The notes: generated by a model from the letters alone, not told the origin. Counted from the stretch's first letter, positions 6,182-15,197 are shown. The stretch is DNA of 64,000 nucleotides from Staphylococcus edaphicus (GCF_002614725.1 NZ_MRZN01000001.1:1-64000), one strand, 5' to 3'. Program-made: numbers and translations.

Positions 6182-6400
6182 ATGAACACTAACAACTTAA
6201 AGGCAGAAGTAACTAGATCTGGAATGTCTATAGAAGAATTTTTATATAAAATAAATTCTAAAGGCATTAAAATGTCTAAAAGTTCTTACTATAAGCGATT
6301 AAGAGGTACTTATGAGTTTGATAGAAAAGAGATTTTAGTTATCACGGATGTATTAAATCTGTCTAAGCAACAAATGAATGATATTTTTTTTGGAGAATAA
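6182..6400 (+). CDS. Cro-like DNA-binding protein
   Basis: A 72-residue protein, first gene of the rightward early operon and divergent from the repressor. A helix-turn-helix is likely at KSSYYKRLRG. ATG 6182 is preceded by AGGAGGTG with good spacing; an in-frame GTG at 6176 overlaps the ribosome site. Position and size support a Cro role at the shared AAGACAC operators. That role is inferred. Confidence 0.75.
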   Translation: MNTNNLKAEVTRSGMSIEEFLYKINSKGIKMSKSSYYKRLRGTYEFDRKEILVITDVLNLSKQQMNDIFFGE

Positions 6401-6431
6401 GTGTCATAAAAGACACTAGGAGGTGAATTAA

Positions 6432-6725
6432 ATGACTCAACTTACAGTGACTATACCAGAACAATACGTAGTAATTACTCGTGATGAACATAATCAATTA
6501 ATTATGAATCAACAAAAAGCTACTTGGAAGAAGAAGGACTTTATAGAACAATCTCCATTTAAAAGTGAAACTACTGTAAATGAACGTATACTTTACAAAC
6601 CTAAATTCAGAAAAATATTAGAACGTAAAGGGATAGCAACTTATCCAAGTTCACAAAATAAAAACTGGAGTTTCGATGGTCCTAAAGCATATCAATTTTT
6701 AAGAGAGTATAGGAATGAATTTTAA
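6432..6725 (+). CDS. DUF771-family phage protein
   Basis: A 97-residue protein with the DUF771 pattern: a TWKKKDF segment, an ILYKPKFRKIL helix, and a YPSSQNKNWSFDGPKA C-terminal part. Members sit just behind cro/antirepressor genes in Firmicute phages and are thought to bind DNA. It follows an operator-like repeat (6401-6416) and has AGGAGG upstream. Confidence 0.75.
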   Translation: MTQLTVTIPEQYVVITRDEHNQLIMNQQKATWKKKDFIEQSPFKSETTVNERILYKPKFRKILERKGIATYPSSQNKNWSFDGPKAYQFLREYRNEF

Positions 6726-6737
6726 GGAGGTGATAAC

Positions 6738-6911
6738 ATGAAACACATTTTAGCATGGTTGACTGCAATATTATCCACAACACTATTCGCACTGATCACA
6801 TTCGACTTTCATTACAGTATTGCATTTAGCATTATAAGTTTCATTGGTAGTTACGCATTTTGGAACGCGTATTACGCAGAAAAAAAGACCGCTAAGCGCG
6901 CCAACGCTTAA
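6738..6911 (+). CDS. Small membrane protein (57 aa)
   Basis: ATG 6738 follows AAGGAGGTGATAAC, a near-perfect ribosome site. The protein has two hydrophobic helices (about 4-22 and 29-45) and a basic C-terminus (KKTAKRANA). I do not recognise the family. Two-helix membrane peptides are common in this early region of staphylococcal phages. Confidence 0.65.
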   Translation: MKHILAWLTAILSTTLFALITFDFHYSIAFSIISFIGSYAFWNAYYAEKKTAKRANA

Positions 6912-6979
6912 CAGTCGAATAAGTATATTTGTATTAATAGACAACACAAGTATACCACCAATTATAGGAGGTAGACAAG

Positions 6980-7243
6980 ATGTATTACGAAATAGGAGAA
7001 ATAAGAAGGAATTTTATAACCGTAGATGGATTTACTTTTCACGTGAAAGGTACTAAAACTCAATATGGTGTATTTGTTGAAATAATTGACAAATATGAAA
7101 ATTTAGTAGATTCAGCTGAAATTAATGATGAAGATATAGGTTTTCGATTATCTCAAGAAATATTTGAGCAAGCTATATATAACTGGATTGAACAAAACAC
7201 TGATGAAGCAGACCGTATTATGAATCGGGTGATGCAGTGGTGA
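6980..7243 (+). CDS. DUF1108-family phage protein
   Basis: An 87-residue protein that starts MYYEIGEI and ends NWIEQNTDEADRIMNRVMQW, the DUF1108 pattern of staphylococcal phages. AGGAGG precedes it. Function is unknown. It opens the cluster leading into the recombination and replication genes. Confidence 0.85.
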   Translation: MYYEIGEIRRNFITVDGFTFHVKGTKTQYGVFVEIIDKYENLVDSAEINDEDIGFRLSQEIFEQAIYNWIEQNTDEADRIMNRVMQW

Positions 7244-7464
7244 GTGAAACAATAACTTACATTATCCGTCACAGAGATATGCCAATTTATATAACTAACA
7301 AACCAACTGATAATAATTCAGACGTTAGTTATTCAACGAATAGAAATAGAGCTAGAGAATTTAACGGTATGGAAGAAGCGAGTATTAATATGGATTACCA
7401 CATAGCAATTAAAAAAACAGTAACTGAAACAATTGAATATCAGGAGGTAGACAATGAGTTTTAA
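7240..7464 (+). CDS. Small phage protein (DUF2483-like)
   Basis: About 74 residues from a GTG start (7240; a GTG at 7237 is in frame as well). It overlaps the end of the DUF1108 gene by 4 bases, a translational-coupling arrangement. The N-terminus (TYIIRHRDMPIYITNK) resembles DUF2483 proteins at this locus in other staphylococcal phages. The family assignment is tentative. Confidence 0.65.
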   Translation: MSETITYIIRHRDMPIYITNKPTDNNSDVSYSTNRNRAREFNGMEEASINMDYHIAIKKTVTETIEYQEVDNEF

Positions 7465-8146
7465 AATTAAATCGGCTAAAGATATGAATAAAGACACTGT
7501 TACTTATCTTATATACGGTGAACCAGGTAAAGGTAAAACACATACGATTAATTTCCTTCCTGGCAAAACGTTATATATCAGTGTAGACAAATCAGAGAAG
7601 CCACTAGAAGGTAATGAAAACATTGACATTTTAGACTTTAATACTCACGAAGCTTGGAAAGAGTGGGGAGAACTTACTAAATATTTGAACGATGAAGATT
7701 TAAGTATGTACGACAATATCGTAATAGATAACATTTCTGAATTATTTAGATCAATGCTTGCAAATTTAGGTAGGAATGGTAGAAATAATCGCACACCTGA
7801 AATGGCACACTATCAACAAGTTGATTTTTTTACAATTGATAGTTTCCGTTTCTTACAAAACTTAAATAAGCGTTTAGTTTTTCTAGCGTGGGAGTCTACA
7901 GCAGAACATTACACAGAAGGTGGACAACAGTTTACACGAACTATGCCTGACATCAGACACACAATTAGGGATAATGTTGCGGGATTGTGCCAAGTAGTAG
8001 CTAGATTAGTTATTAATGAAGAAACGGGTAACAGAGGTTTTATACTAACGCCCAGCAATACAGTATGGGCAAAAAACCAACTTTCACAAGACAAACACTG
8101 CAAACAAGATGAAGTGTTTCAGTTAGGTAAGGACGGTGAAGAGTGA
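7454..8146 (+). CDS. Sak4-like P-loop ATPase (phage recombination)
   Basis: A 230-residue RecA-fold protein with Walker A GEPGKGKT (about 24-31) and a Walker B-like segment NIVIDNIS (about 94-101). The length and position before a helicase and DUF669 gene match the phage nucleotide-binding proteins grouped as Sak4, which promote single-strand annealing in phage recombination. It overlaps the preceding gene by 11 bases and has AGGAGG upstream. Sak4 function is inferred from architecture and synteny. Confidence 0.8.
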   Translation: MSFKIKSAKDMNKDTVTYLIYGEPGKGKTHTINFLPGKTLYISVDKSEKPLEGNENIDILDFNTHEAWKEWGELTKYLNDEDLSMYDNIVIDNISELFRSMLANLGRNGRNNRTPEMAHYQQVDFFTIDSFRFLQNLNKRLVFLAWESTAEHYTEGGQQFTRTMPDIRHTIRDNVAGLCQVVARLVINEETGNRGFILTPSNTVWAKNQLSQDKHCKQDEVFQLGKDGEE

Positions 8147-8147
8147 C

Positions 8148-9558
8148 ATGTTTAAATTACACGATTACCAATTAGAACTGGTGAATAAGGCTAGAAATTT
8201 AATTATAAAAAATCAAGGTGTGCTTATTCAGTCACCTCCCAGGTAGTGGCAAGTCAGTAATGATTGCTGAAGTTGTTAAAAAAGCAGTCGAAAAGGGTGG
8301 ACACATTTTATTTATTGTTCATCGTAAAGAGTTAATTATGCAAATAACCCATACTCTAAATACACACGGTGTTGATTTAAATCATGTAGACATACTTTCA
8401 GAAAAGAGAGCAAGAAATATACTACAAGAATTAAAACCACCAACTATTATACTAACTGATGAAACGCATCACAGTAGAGCAAAAACTTATACAGAAATAT
8501 ATGAGTACTTTCCTAAAGCCTTACGTTTAGGATTTACTGCAACTCCTTGGCGTTCAAATGGCAAAGGTTTCACTGATATATATAACGAAATAGTCGAGGG
8601 TCCTAGCGTAGAGTGGCTTATAAAAAATAAGAAATTAGCCGATTATGACTATAAGAGTGTCGTAATGGCAGATACAAAAAAATTAAAAAAATCATCAACT
8701 GGTGACTACACAAAAAAATCTATGGATGAAGCAATACCTAAAGCAATATATGGAGATATTGTTGAGAATTACAAAAGATATGCAAATGGTCAAAAAACTA
8801 TATTGTATGCCCACAGTGTTGAAGCTAGTAAAGATATAGCTAAAGAGTTTCAAGAACAAGGTATTTCTGCTGCTCATGCGGATGCTAATACAAAAGATTT
8901 AGAACGTGAACAAATCATGCAAGATTTCAGAAATGGAACTATCAAAGTGTTATGCAACGTTGATTTAATAAGTGAAGGTTTCGACGTACCAGATTGTACT
9001 TGTGTAATACTAGCAAGACCAACAGACTCGTTAGTTTTATTCATGCAACAAGCTATGCGCTCAATGCGTTATCAACCTAATAAAAAAGCATTGATTATAG
9101 ATCATGTAGGAAATTACGCAAGACATGGGCTACCAGATACCAAACACAATTGGAAAAAGTACTTTAACGGTATTAAGAAAAGAAGTAACAAACAAGATGC
9201 CAATGTAATAGGTCTAACGTCATGCAATGAATGCTTTGGTGTTTACGATAATACTTTACCTGTATGTCCTGAGTGTGGTCATGAAAATGAAACAATAGCA
9301 GAAAGTTCGGAGTTAAAAAAAGTAGATGCTGAGCTTACTGATATCAAACCATTCAAAGTCGATTACACACTAAAAAGGTACAGCAAAGAAAATATTTCAC
9401 AGTCAGATTTAGAAACATTAGAAGATTATTATTTATATGCAAAAGCAAATAACTACAAAGAAACATGGGTTAAATTTAATTATCCAGCATGTTCAAGAAT
9501 GAATTTCCCACAGTTTTACGCAGAAATTAAACCATTAAGAGAAAAATATAAACATTAA
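8148..9558 (+). pseudogene. Superfamily II DNA helicase, frameshifted in Walker A
   Basis: The true start is ATG 8148 (MFKLHDYQLELVNKA), directly behind the Sak4-like gene. The frame runs to a TAG at 8244-8246 right after LIQSPPR. Removing one C from the CCC at 8238-8240 restores QSPPGSGKS and a continuous protein of about 469 residues. The later motifs are intact: DETHH box, GFTATPWR (motif III), QQAMRSMRYQP (motif VI), and a C-terminal zinc ribbon CNEC...CPECGH. A GTG at 8218 could restart translation but would give an unnatural N-terminus lacking the helix before the P-loop. Without the correction the helicase is probably inactive. A sequencing error in CCC or a recoding event are the alternatives. 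Confidence 0.85.
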
Positions 9559-9572
9559 AGGAGCAATTAATT

Positions 9573-10145
9573 ATGACATTATTTACAACAGATTATTCAA
9601 ATATCGAGGAAAACAATCAAGACTTTGGACCACTTCCAGAAGGCGAGTACGAAGTAGTAATCAAAAACGCATCTGAGCGTTCAACACCAAATGGTAAAGA
9701 AGAAACACAATTAACATTAGTAGTTCGTAACGATTTAACTAAAGTACCAGAACTTGCAGAACAGAATGGAAAATATGCAAATCGTCACATCTTTGTAGAT
9801 GAGTGGAAACGAGATATTGACGGAGAATATAAATACAAAATGGATAACTTCATGCACTACTTAAATGGTGTGGGTGTGCCAGAAGGTACAAAAGTAGAAA
9901 GTTTTGAGCAATTACTTTCTATGTTCAGAGGTAAGCCAGTAAGAGTTTTTGTTAAACAAGAAGAAAATGAATATAAAGGTAACAAACAAACGGTAAACCG
10001 TGTAGCACCTTGGAATTTCAAAAATACTAAATACCCACAAGTGAATCATGAGTGGAAAGAAAAAGATAAAGACAACAAGCAATCTAGCAATCCATTCGAA
10101 GGCAATGGTCCTATAGATATTCAAGATGATGACCTTCCATTTTAA
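9573..10145 (+). CDS. DUF669 protein with SSB-like acidic tip
   Basis: A 190-residue phage protein of the DUF669 family (LPEGEYEVVIKNA near the start, FVDEWKRD central). The C-terminus is a disordered Lys/Asp/Asn-rich stretch ending QDDDLPF. That tip mimics the DDDIPF end of bacterial SSB, which recruits replication and repair partners. With the annealase and helicase next door, a single-strand-binding or replisome-recruiting role is likely but not shown. GGAG precedes ATG 9573. Confidence 0.82.
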   Translation: MTLFTTDYSNIEENNQDFGPLPEGEYEVVIKNASERSTPNGKEETQLTLVVRNDLTKVPELAEQNGKYANRHIFVDEWKRDIDGEYKYKMDNFMHYLNGVGVPEGTKVESFEQLLSMFRGKPVRVFVKQEENEYKGNKQTVNRVAPWNFKNTKYPQVNHEWKEKDKDNKQSSNPFEGNGPIDIQDDDLPF

Positions 10146-10161
10146 GTAAAGGGTGATTTAA

Positions 10162-12456
10162 ATGTATAGTCGTATACCAGATGAATTAAAACAATTAAAT
10201 AATTGGTGTGTTTGGAAACTACAAGAAAGAAATGGTAAAAAAACAAAATTACCTTTTAATGCAGAGACTGGAGAATTTGCTAAATCAAATGACAAAAGTA
10301 CTTGGTCTAGTTATGAAGCAGCAGTTAATGCAGAAGGTGTCGATGGTATAGGGTTCTTCTTTGAACCCCCATACCTTGGCATTGATATAGATAAAATAGA
10401 TGATGATCTACACAGATATAAACATGGAGATAAACTAGATAATATTGTTAGTGAATTTAATGAAGCGTTTAAAAGTTACACAGAAATAAGCCCTAGTGGC
10501 ACAGGATTACACATTATTGTTAAAGGTAAGATACCAGGCAATCGTAGACGTAAAGGTAACATAGAAATGTACGACAGTGGTCGATTCTTTACAATGACTG
10601 GTAAACAAATAGGTAAATACTCAGAAGTAACAGAAACATCTGAAAGAGTATTCAAAACAATCTATGACAAATATTTACCTGACAATACAGTAAAGTATCC
10701 TACACAGAATAACTACCAACAAAACATCCACAACTTGTCTGAAATTGATGTGATCAATGAAATTTACAAATCGAAACAATCAAAATTATTCGATGACCTA
10801 ATGAAAGGGAATTTCGAACCTTATTATAATTCCCACTCAGAAGCGGATATGGCTCTAGCAAATATTCTAGCATTCTGGTGTGCTAAAGATTATTCCCAAA
10901 TGGATAGTATATTCAGACAATCTAATCTATATAGAGATAAATGGGACGAGAAACGAAAGAACTCCACATACGGAGAGCAAACATTATTTAAAGCAATTAA
11001 CGAAGCAAATAACATCTATACTCCTAAAGAAGAAAAAGAACCATTGCGTTATGCATTAAGCCACATCTTTGATACTAAAGAGAAAAAAGAAGAATATCCA
11101 ATTCGTAGCTATGATGATACTGGTAATGCAGATCGTTTCATAGATAGATACGGGAACTTATATAAGTACAGTTATGTAGAAAAGAAATTCTATATCTATG
11201 ATGGAACAAAATGGACACTGGATGATAGAGGTTCTATACGCAAACTCATTGATGAAATGATTGAGAGTATGAAGAATGAAAAAATCATCCACAGTGAGGG
11301 AGTTACTGAAGAAGAAGCTAAAGAGTTCTTTCAAAAGTTTTATAAAAAAACAAGAGGTACTCAATCAAAGAAAAATATCACAGATGAATTGAAACACCGT
11401 AGACCTGTTACTCCAGATAGTTTCGACAAAGACAATATGCTGCTAAATGTATCGAATGGATATATTGATTTAACAAGTCGTGAACTATACAAACACGATA
11501 TAGATAAAATGTTTTCACAAATAGCGAATACTGATTATTCAGAAAAAATGCAACCTGCTGTATGGTTAGATTTCTTAAACGATATATTTGCAGGAGATAA
11601 AGAAGTTATTAGATATATTCAAAAAGCATTAGGTTACTCATTAACAGGAAGTACAAGGGAGCAAGTAATGTTCATACTTCATGGTAAAGGGCGTAATGGT
11701 AAGAGTATATTCGTTGAAACAATCGCAGAGATACTTGGAGATTACTCGAATAATATGCAAGCTAAATCATTAATGGTTAAGAAGAACGACAATGTAAATA
11801 CAGATATTGCCAGATTGAGCAAAGCAAGGTTTGTTACATCTTCTGAACCTAATGAAGGATTTAGATTCGATGAAGGATTAATAAAACAGATCACTGGTGG
11901 AGATAAAGTTACAGCAAGATTCCTATATGCAGAAGAATTTGAATATACGCCTAAATTCAAAATATGGGTTTCAACAAACCATAAGCCAATTATACGAGGA
12001 ACAGATGATGGTATTTGGAGACGTTTAGTCTTAATACCTTTCGAAGTGCAGATACCAGAAGAAAAAGTTGATAAAGATCTAAAGTATAAATTATTAAGAG
12101 AAGCACCAGCCATACTCAATTGGATGACAGAAGGTGCATACATGTGGATGCGAGAAGGATTAGAAATGCCAGAGAAATTAAAGAATGCTGGACAATCTTA
12201 TCGTACTGAAATGGATGTTATTGAACAGTTTATTGAAGAAAAGTGTAGACGTATAGATGGTGGAAAAGCAACAGCTAACGAATTATACGAAACCTTTAAA
12301 AAATGGGCTGATGATAATAATGAGTACAAAATGGACAAAAATAAATTTGGTAAGAAAATGAAAGAGAAATTTGAAAGCAAAAGAATGAATACAGGTGTTA
12401 ACTATTTCGGAATTGAATTAATACAAACTTATCCAGGATTACATTCTTTAAAATAG
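10162..12456 (+). CDS. Phage primase-helicase (D5/P4 type)
   Basis: A 764-residue replication protein. The N-terminal 200 residues form a prim-pol-like domain (GIDIDKIDD at about 73-81, HIIVKGKIPGNRRRKG). The C-terminal half is a superfamily 3 helicase: Walker A GKGRNGKS at about 508-515, a SSEPNEG segment, then ITGGDKVTARFLY and the sensor-like WVSTNHKP. This primase-D5_N-helicase layout is that of phage/plasmid primases related to P4 alpha and poxvirus D5. It should unwind the origin and prime synthesis. An AT-rich iteron region lies immediately downstream. Confidence 0.92.
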   Translation: MYSRIPDELKQLNNWCVWKLQERNGKKTKLPFNAETGEFAKSNDKSTWSSYEAAVNAEGVDGIGFFFEPPYLGIDIDKIDDDLHRYKHGDKLDNIVSEFNEAFKSYTEISPSGTGLHIIVKGKIPGNRRRKGNIEMYDSGRFFTMTGKQIGKYSEVTETSERVFKTIYDKYLPDNTVKYPTQNNYQQNIHNLSEIDVINEIYKSKQSKLFDDLMKGNFEPYYNSHSEADMALANILAFWCAKDYSQMDSIFRQSNLYRDKWDEKRKNSTYGEQTLFKAINEANNIYTPKEEKEPLRYALSHIFDTKEKKEEYPIRSYDDTGNADRFIDRYGNLYKYSYVEKKFYIYDGTKWTLDDRGSIRKLIDEMIESMKNEKIIHSEGVTEEEAKEFFQKFYKKTRGTQSKKNITDELKHRRPVTPDSFDKDNMLLNVSNGYIDLTSRELYKHDIDKMFSQIANTDYSEKMQPAVWLDFLNDIFAGDKEVIRYIQKALGYSLTGSTREQVMFILHGKGRNGKSIFVETIAEILGDYSNNMQAKSLMVKKNDNVNTDIARLSKARFVTSSEPNEGFRFDEGLIKQITGGDKVTARFLYAEEFEYTPKFKIWVSTNHKPIIRGTDDGIWRRLVLIPFEVQIPEEKVDKDLKYKLLREAPAILNWMTEGAYMWMREGLEMPEKLKNAGQSYRTEMDVIEQFIEEKCRRIDGGKATANELYETFKKWADDNNEYKMDKNKFGKKMKEKFESKRMNTGVNYFGIELIQTYPGLHSLK

Positions 12457-12461
12457 CAAAA

Positions 12462-12701
12462 GGTGTACACCAATGTGTATACCTAATCGACAAAATAAAA
12501 TTGTCCAAACCATTGATATGACTACGTTTATAATACTTTATATATAGAGAGTGTATACCTATTAATATAAAAGTAATATACGTAAATATAAAAGCTATAT
12601 AAATATAGAGAAGTCTTTTAAGTGGTGGTATACACGATTTATTTAAAACCTTACAGCCGTAAGGGTTAAGGACTGTTTTAGGTATACACAAAGGTGTGCA
12701 C
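12462..12701. repeat. Probable replication origin with GTGTAYACC iterons
   Basis: Between the primase and the nuclease genes lies an AT-rich non-coding stretch. It contains GGTGTACACC (12462-12471), GTGTATACC (12475-12483 and 12551-12559), the inverse GGTATACAC (12627-12635 and 12681-12689), and an imperfect GGTGTGCAC (12693-12701). Copies occur on both strands around an AT-rich centre (12530-12615). Iterons next to a D5-type primase-helicase fit a phage origin. No replication data are available. Confidence 0.55.
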
Positions 12702-12716
12702 TTTGTGGAGGAAGTT

Positions 12717-13046
12717 ATGAAATCAGAACAAACAATACAAAATGAAATAATTATTGCTGTTAATAGATTAGGTCACAGATTGTGGAGAAGTAATGCAGGC
12801 AAAGTTATTACGAAAGACAACCGCGTTATTCAACTATTCCCTAAAGGTTTTCCCGACACAGTAGGGTTTCGTAAAACGGATGGCAAGATAATATTTATAG
12901 AAGTTAAAACAGATAAAGGACGATTGAGACCAGAACAAGAGAAGTTTAAAACGTTCATTGAAACACAACCCGTTTTATATGGAGTAGCGAGAAGTCCACA
13001 AGATGCCATAGATATCATTGAGAACGGAGCGATATATCATGAATGA
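12717..13046 (+). CDS. VRR-NUC domain nuclease
   Basis: A 109-residue single-domain nuclease of the PD-(D/E)xK superfamily. GFPD at about 44-47 and [12 protein letters not shown] (E-V-K catalytic pair) form the VRR-NUC signature. Start 12717 follows GGAGG with 5-base spacing; a GTG at 12696 in frame overlaps the iteron region. It probably processes branched or ended DNA in replication or packaging. Its stop overlaps the next gene's start by 8 bases. Confidence 0.88.
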   Translation: MKSEQTIQNEIIIAVNRLGHRLWRSNAGKVITKDNRVIQLFPKGFPDTVGFRKTDGKIIFIEVKTDKGRLRPEQEKFKTFIETQPVLYGVARSPQDAIDIIENGAIYHE

Positions 13047-13575
13047 AATTTGGAAAGAAATTAAAGGCTATGAAGGTAAATATAGCATTTCAAATTTAGG
13101 TAGAGTTAAGAGTCATAATTTTAATAATACAAAACAAGAAAAAATCCTTAAGAACAAAAGTACGAAAGAAAGATATTTAAGAATTTCACTTGGTAAAGGA
13201 AATAACAAATCAATACACAGATTAGTTGCTGAAGCATTTATTCCAAATGAAGAGAATAAAGAATATGTTAATCATGTTAATGGCATAAAACACGATAATA
13301 GAGCTACTAATTTAGAGTGGGTAACTCAATTAGAAAATGTGAAACATGCTATAGAAAACAAACTTTGGACACCAAAAATAAGTGAGAAAACAAAAGAAGC
13401 AAGTCTTAAAAAAACTAGAAAGAAAGTTATTCAGTTAGATAAAGATAATAAAATTCTTAATGAATATATATCTATAGAAGAAGCTCAAAGACAAACAGGC
13501 ATTTTTCACATCTCATGTGTAATGAATGGAACAAGAAAACAAGCTGGTGGATATAAATGGAAATTAAAATCATAG
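13039..13575 (+). CDS. HNH homing endonuclease-like protein 1 (NUMOD4-HNH-NUMOD1)
   Basis: A 178-residue free-standing endonuclease. The NUMOD4 motif is at the N-terminus ([20 protein letters not shown]), an HNH core is at about 60-105 ([26 protein letters not shown]), and a NUMOD1-type DNA-binding segment closes the protein ([18 protein letters not shown]...YKWKLK). Such genes spread as selfish elements between phages. It is paralogous to the gene at 15197. Confidence 0.9.
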   Translation: MNEIWKEIKGYEGKYSISNLGRVKSHNFNNTKQEKILKNKSTKERYLRISLGKGNNKSIHRLVAEAFIPNEENKEYVNHVNGIKHDNRATNLEWVTQLENVKHAIENKLWTPKISEKTKEASLKKTRKKVIQLDKDNKILNEYISIEEAQRQTGIFHISCVMNGTRKQAGGYKWKLKS

Positions 13576-13587
13576 AAGGTGATAAGC

Positions 13588-13791
13588 ATGGAAGCAACAA
13601 TCACACTGAAAATTAAAGTGGAAGTTGAACAAGAGGTCACGGTACCTGTGGCAGACAATTATGACTTAGAAGAAATAAGCAATAGAGAAGCTGACAGAGT
13701 GGCAGAAGCATACAAGGACAACCCAGAGAAATTAGGTTTCGAGGATATTAAATTTAGAAAAGTATCAGACGTACAAGTTAAGGATTATTAG
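13588..13791 (+). CDS. Small phage protein, hypothetical (67 aa)
   Basis: A soluble 67-residue acidic protein beginning MEATITLKIKVEVEQEVTVP, which suggests a beta-strand-rich start followed by a helix. GAAGGTGAT upstream supports ATG 13588 over an in-frame ATG at 13579. I do not recognise a family. Confidence 0.65.
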   Translation: MEATITLKIKVEVEQEVTVPVADNYDLEEISNREADRVAEAYKDNPEKLGFEDIKFRKVSDVQVKDY

Positions 13792-13804
13792 GAGGACTCA
13801 AATA

Positions 13805-14155
13805 ATGAAAACAATTAAAATACACGACATTATATATCAAATCGTAGGAGATAATCTGAATGCAATAGAAGATTTAGATATAGCAGATGCAACGATTCGT
13901 ACAAGATTATTAAGAGGGTGGACGTTAGAAGAAGCGTGCCAAGTACCTAAAGGATTAAATCGTCGTGATCTAGAATATATTAACTTTGCTAAAGCATACG
14001 AAGAAGATACGCAAGAAGCCACATTAGATTATCGAGATGAGAAGTTGAGAAAAGAGAAACCACATTTGTTTAATGGAACACCACAGAAACACCGTAGAGG
14101 TAAATGGTGTGAGTATTTGATGAACACGAGTATTTTCCCGAAGGTGGTTAGGTAG
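13805..14155 (+). CDS. Phage protein with HTH-like segment, hypothetical
   Basis: A 116-residue protein preceded by TAGGAGG. The segment DATIRTRLLRGWTLEEACQVP resembles the short HTH found in phage and homing-nuclease DNA-binding modules. The rest is highly charged (RDEKLRKEKPHLF). No named family could be assigned. It is read in the same direction as its neighbours with no gap before the next gene. Confidence 0.7.
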   Translation: MKTIKIHDIIYQIVGDNLNAIEDLDIADATIRTRLLRGWTLEEACQVPKGLNRRDLEYINFAKAYEEDTQEATLDYRDEKLRKEKPHLFNGTPQKHRRGKWCEYLMNTSIFPKVVR

Positions 14156-14377
14156 ATGAAAATCAGAGATTTAAATATAGATGACTACGTCATTGTGTAT
14201 GACATAGGCAAGGGTGAGAATAGTGAAGGTATGACGGTTGTTGGTAGAGTAATAGACTTAATATTTAATGATGAAAATACAAATTTTGCAGAGATTAATT
14301 CAATGGGCAATTTATATACAATCACAGACAATAACTACTTTGATTTGTGGAGTAACTATATAGAGAGTAAAACGTAG
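14156..14377 (+). CDS. Phage protein, hypothetical (73 aa)
   Basis: A 73-residue protein whose ATG directly follows the previous stop codon (TAGATG), so it is likely coupled. The start KIRDLNIDDYVIVYDIG resembles the start of the next protein (VRVKDLNLGDTIQIPNG), suggesting a shared small beta-barrel fold. Function unknown. Confidence 0.65.
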   Translation: MKIRDLNIDDYVIVYDIGKGENSEGMTVVGRVIDLIFNDENTNFAEINSMGNLYTITDNNYFDLWSNYIESKT

Positions 14378-14380
14378 AGT

Positions 14381-14875
14381 GTGAGTGAAGTGAGGGTAAA
14401 AGATTTGAATTTAGGAGATACTATCCAAATTCCAAACGGAAAGGTTCCTTTAGAAGGTAAAGTGACTTCAATTAGTGACCAGTTAGCAATTGTAGAAATA
14501 CCTATAGTCGGTCATCGATTTATATCAGATGAATCAGATTTCAAAAGAATTAGAAAAGCTAGCAAACCATTAGACCCTAGTAAGTGGTTAGAGAAAGCTA
14601 TTGAAGATTCAGAAGAATATATTAGTAAAGTTAAATCCAATGACGTACAACAACGTAAGCGTAACGACACAGTTAACCACCCATCACATTATAACTACGG
14701 TGAGATAGAAGTAATAGATTATTGTGACCAAGTGTGTAAGCAATATCCACCAGAATTAGCACCTTACGTATTTAATGCTATTAAGTATTTGAGTAGAGCA
14801 AATCATAAGAATGGTCGAGAAGATATTGATAAAGCGAAATTTTACGTACAGCGACTATTTGATAAGTGGGAGTGA
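14381..14875 (+). CDS. DUF3310-family phage protein
   Basis: A 164-residue protein. The last 70 residues match DUF3310 (VNHPSHYNYGEIEVIDYC, then FNAIKYLSRANHKNG, then DIDKAKFYVQRL), a family annotated in phages as nucleotide-kinase-related. The first 60 residues are a separate beta-rich domain similar to that of the preceding gene. The GTG start lacks a strong ribosome site, suggesting coupling. Confidence 0.82.
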   Translation: MSEVRVKDLNLGDTIQIPNGKVPLEGKVTSISDQLAIVEIPIVGHRFISDESDFKRIRKASKPLDPSKWLEKAIEDSEEYISKVKSNDVQQRKRNDTVNHPSHYNYGEIEVIDYCDQVCKQYPPELAPYVFNAIKYLSRANHKNGREDIDKAKFYVQRLFDKWE

Positions 14876-14880
14876 ACTAG

Positions 14881-15069
14881 ATGGATTACTTCAAGCATAA
14901 ATACTATTTAACACGTGACAACATTCGAGTAGCACATGTTCATATTGTAGGTAGCAAATATATAGTATGTGGGCATTATAAACAATTCACTGAATTTAAA
15001 AGACGTAGATTTGATAAAGCAGGATTTGATGAATTTGTCCAAAACAATAATTTGGTACTAGAGCAATGA
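14881..15069 (+). CDS. Small phage protein, hypothetical (62 aa)
   Basis: A basic 62-residue protein (DYFKHKYYLTRDNIRV, FKRRRFDKAGFDEFV). The start follows five bases after the DUF3310 stop. Its TGA overlaps the next ATG (ATGA). No family recognised. Confidence 0.6.
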   Translation: MDYFKHKYYLTRDNIRVAHVHIVGSKYIVCGHYKQFTEFKRRRFDKAGFDEFVQNNNLVLEQ

Positions 15070-15197
15070 TCCTTTCAAACACAATAAATATTAGATACAA
15101 ATATAAAACCGGTGGGATGAACACCAAAGAAATGGCACAGTTGCTAAAGTATTATGGATTTTATAGAGGTTTTATATCTATTATAGGAGTGATTTAA
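15066..15197 (+). CDS. Very small ORF, hypothetical (43 aa)
   Basis: It starts in an ATGA overlap with the previous gene and ends in a TAATG overlap with the homing endonuclease gene. The product (MILSNTINIRYKY..., KEMAQLLKYYGFYRGF) is partly hydrophobic at the end. The double overlap supports translation, but it may be the 5' remnant of a gene interrupted by the homing endonuclease. Confidence 0.45.
   Translation: MILSNTINIRYKYKTGGMNTKEMAQLLKYYGFYRGFISIIGVI

Noticed and set aside
8230..8250. Programmed +1 frameshifting at CCC-AGG in the helicase gene
   Set aside because: CCC before a rare AGG codon is suggestive, but I see no stimulatory structure or Shine-Dalgarno-like element, and helicases of this type are single-frame genes. 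A one-base insertion or sequencing error is simpler; kept only as an alternative.
8218..9558. Helicase starting at GTG 8218 as a normal intact gene
   Set aside because: This start gives an N-terminus (MCLFSHLPGSGKS) with no ribosome site that lacks the helix preceding the P-loop. ATG 8148 in the other frame encodes exactly the missing part, so a frameshift is the better reading.
12398..12691. Minus-strand protein gene over the iteron region
   Set aside because: The hydrophobic frame lies over AT-rich non-coding repeats, has no ribosome site and runs against the operon.
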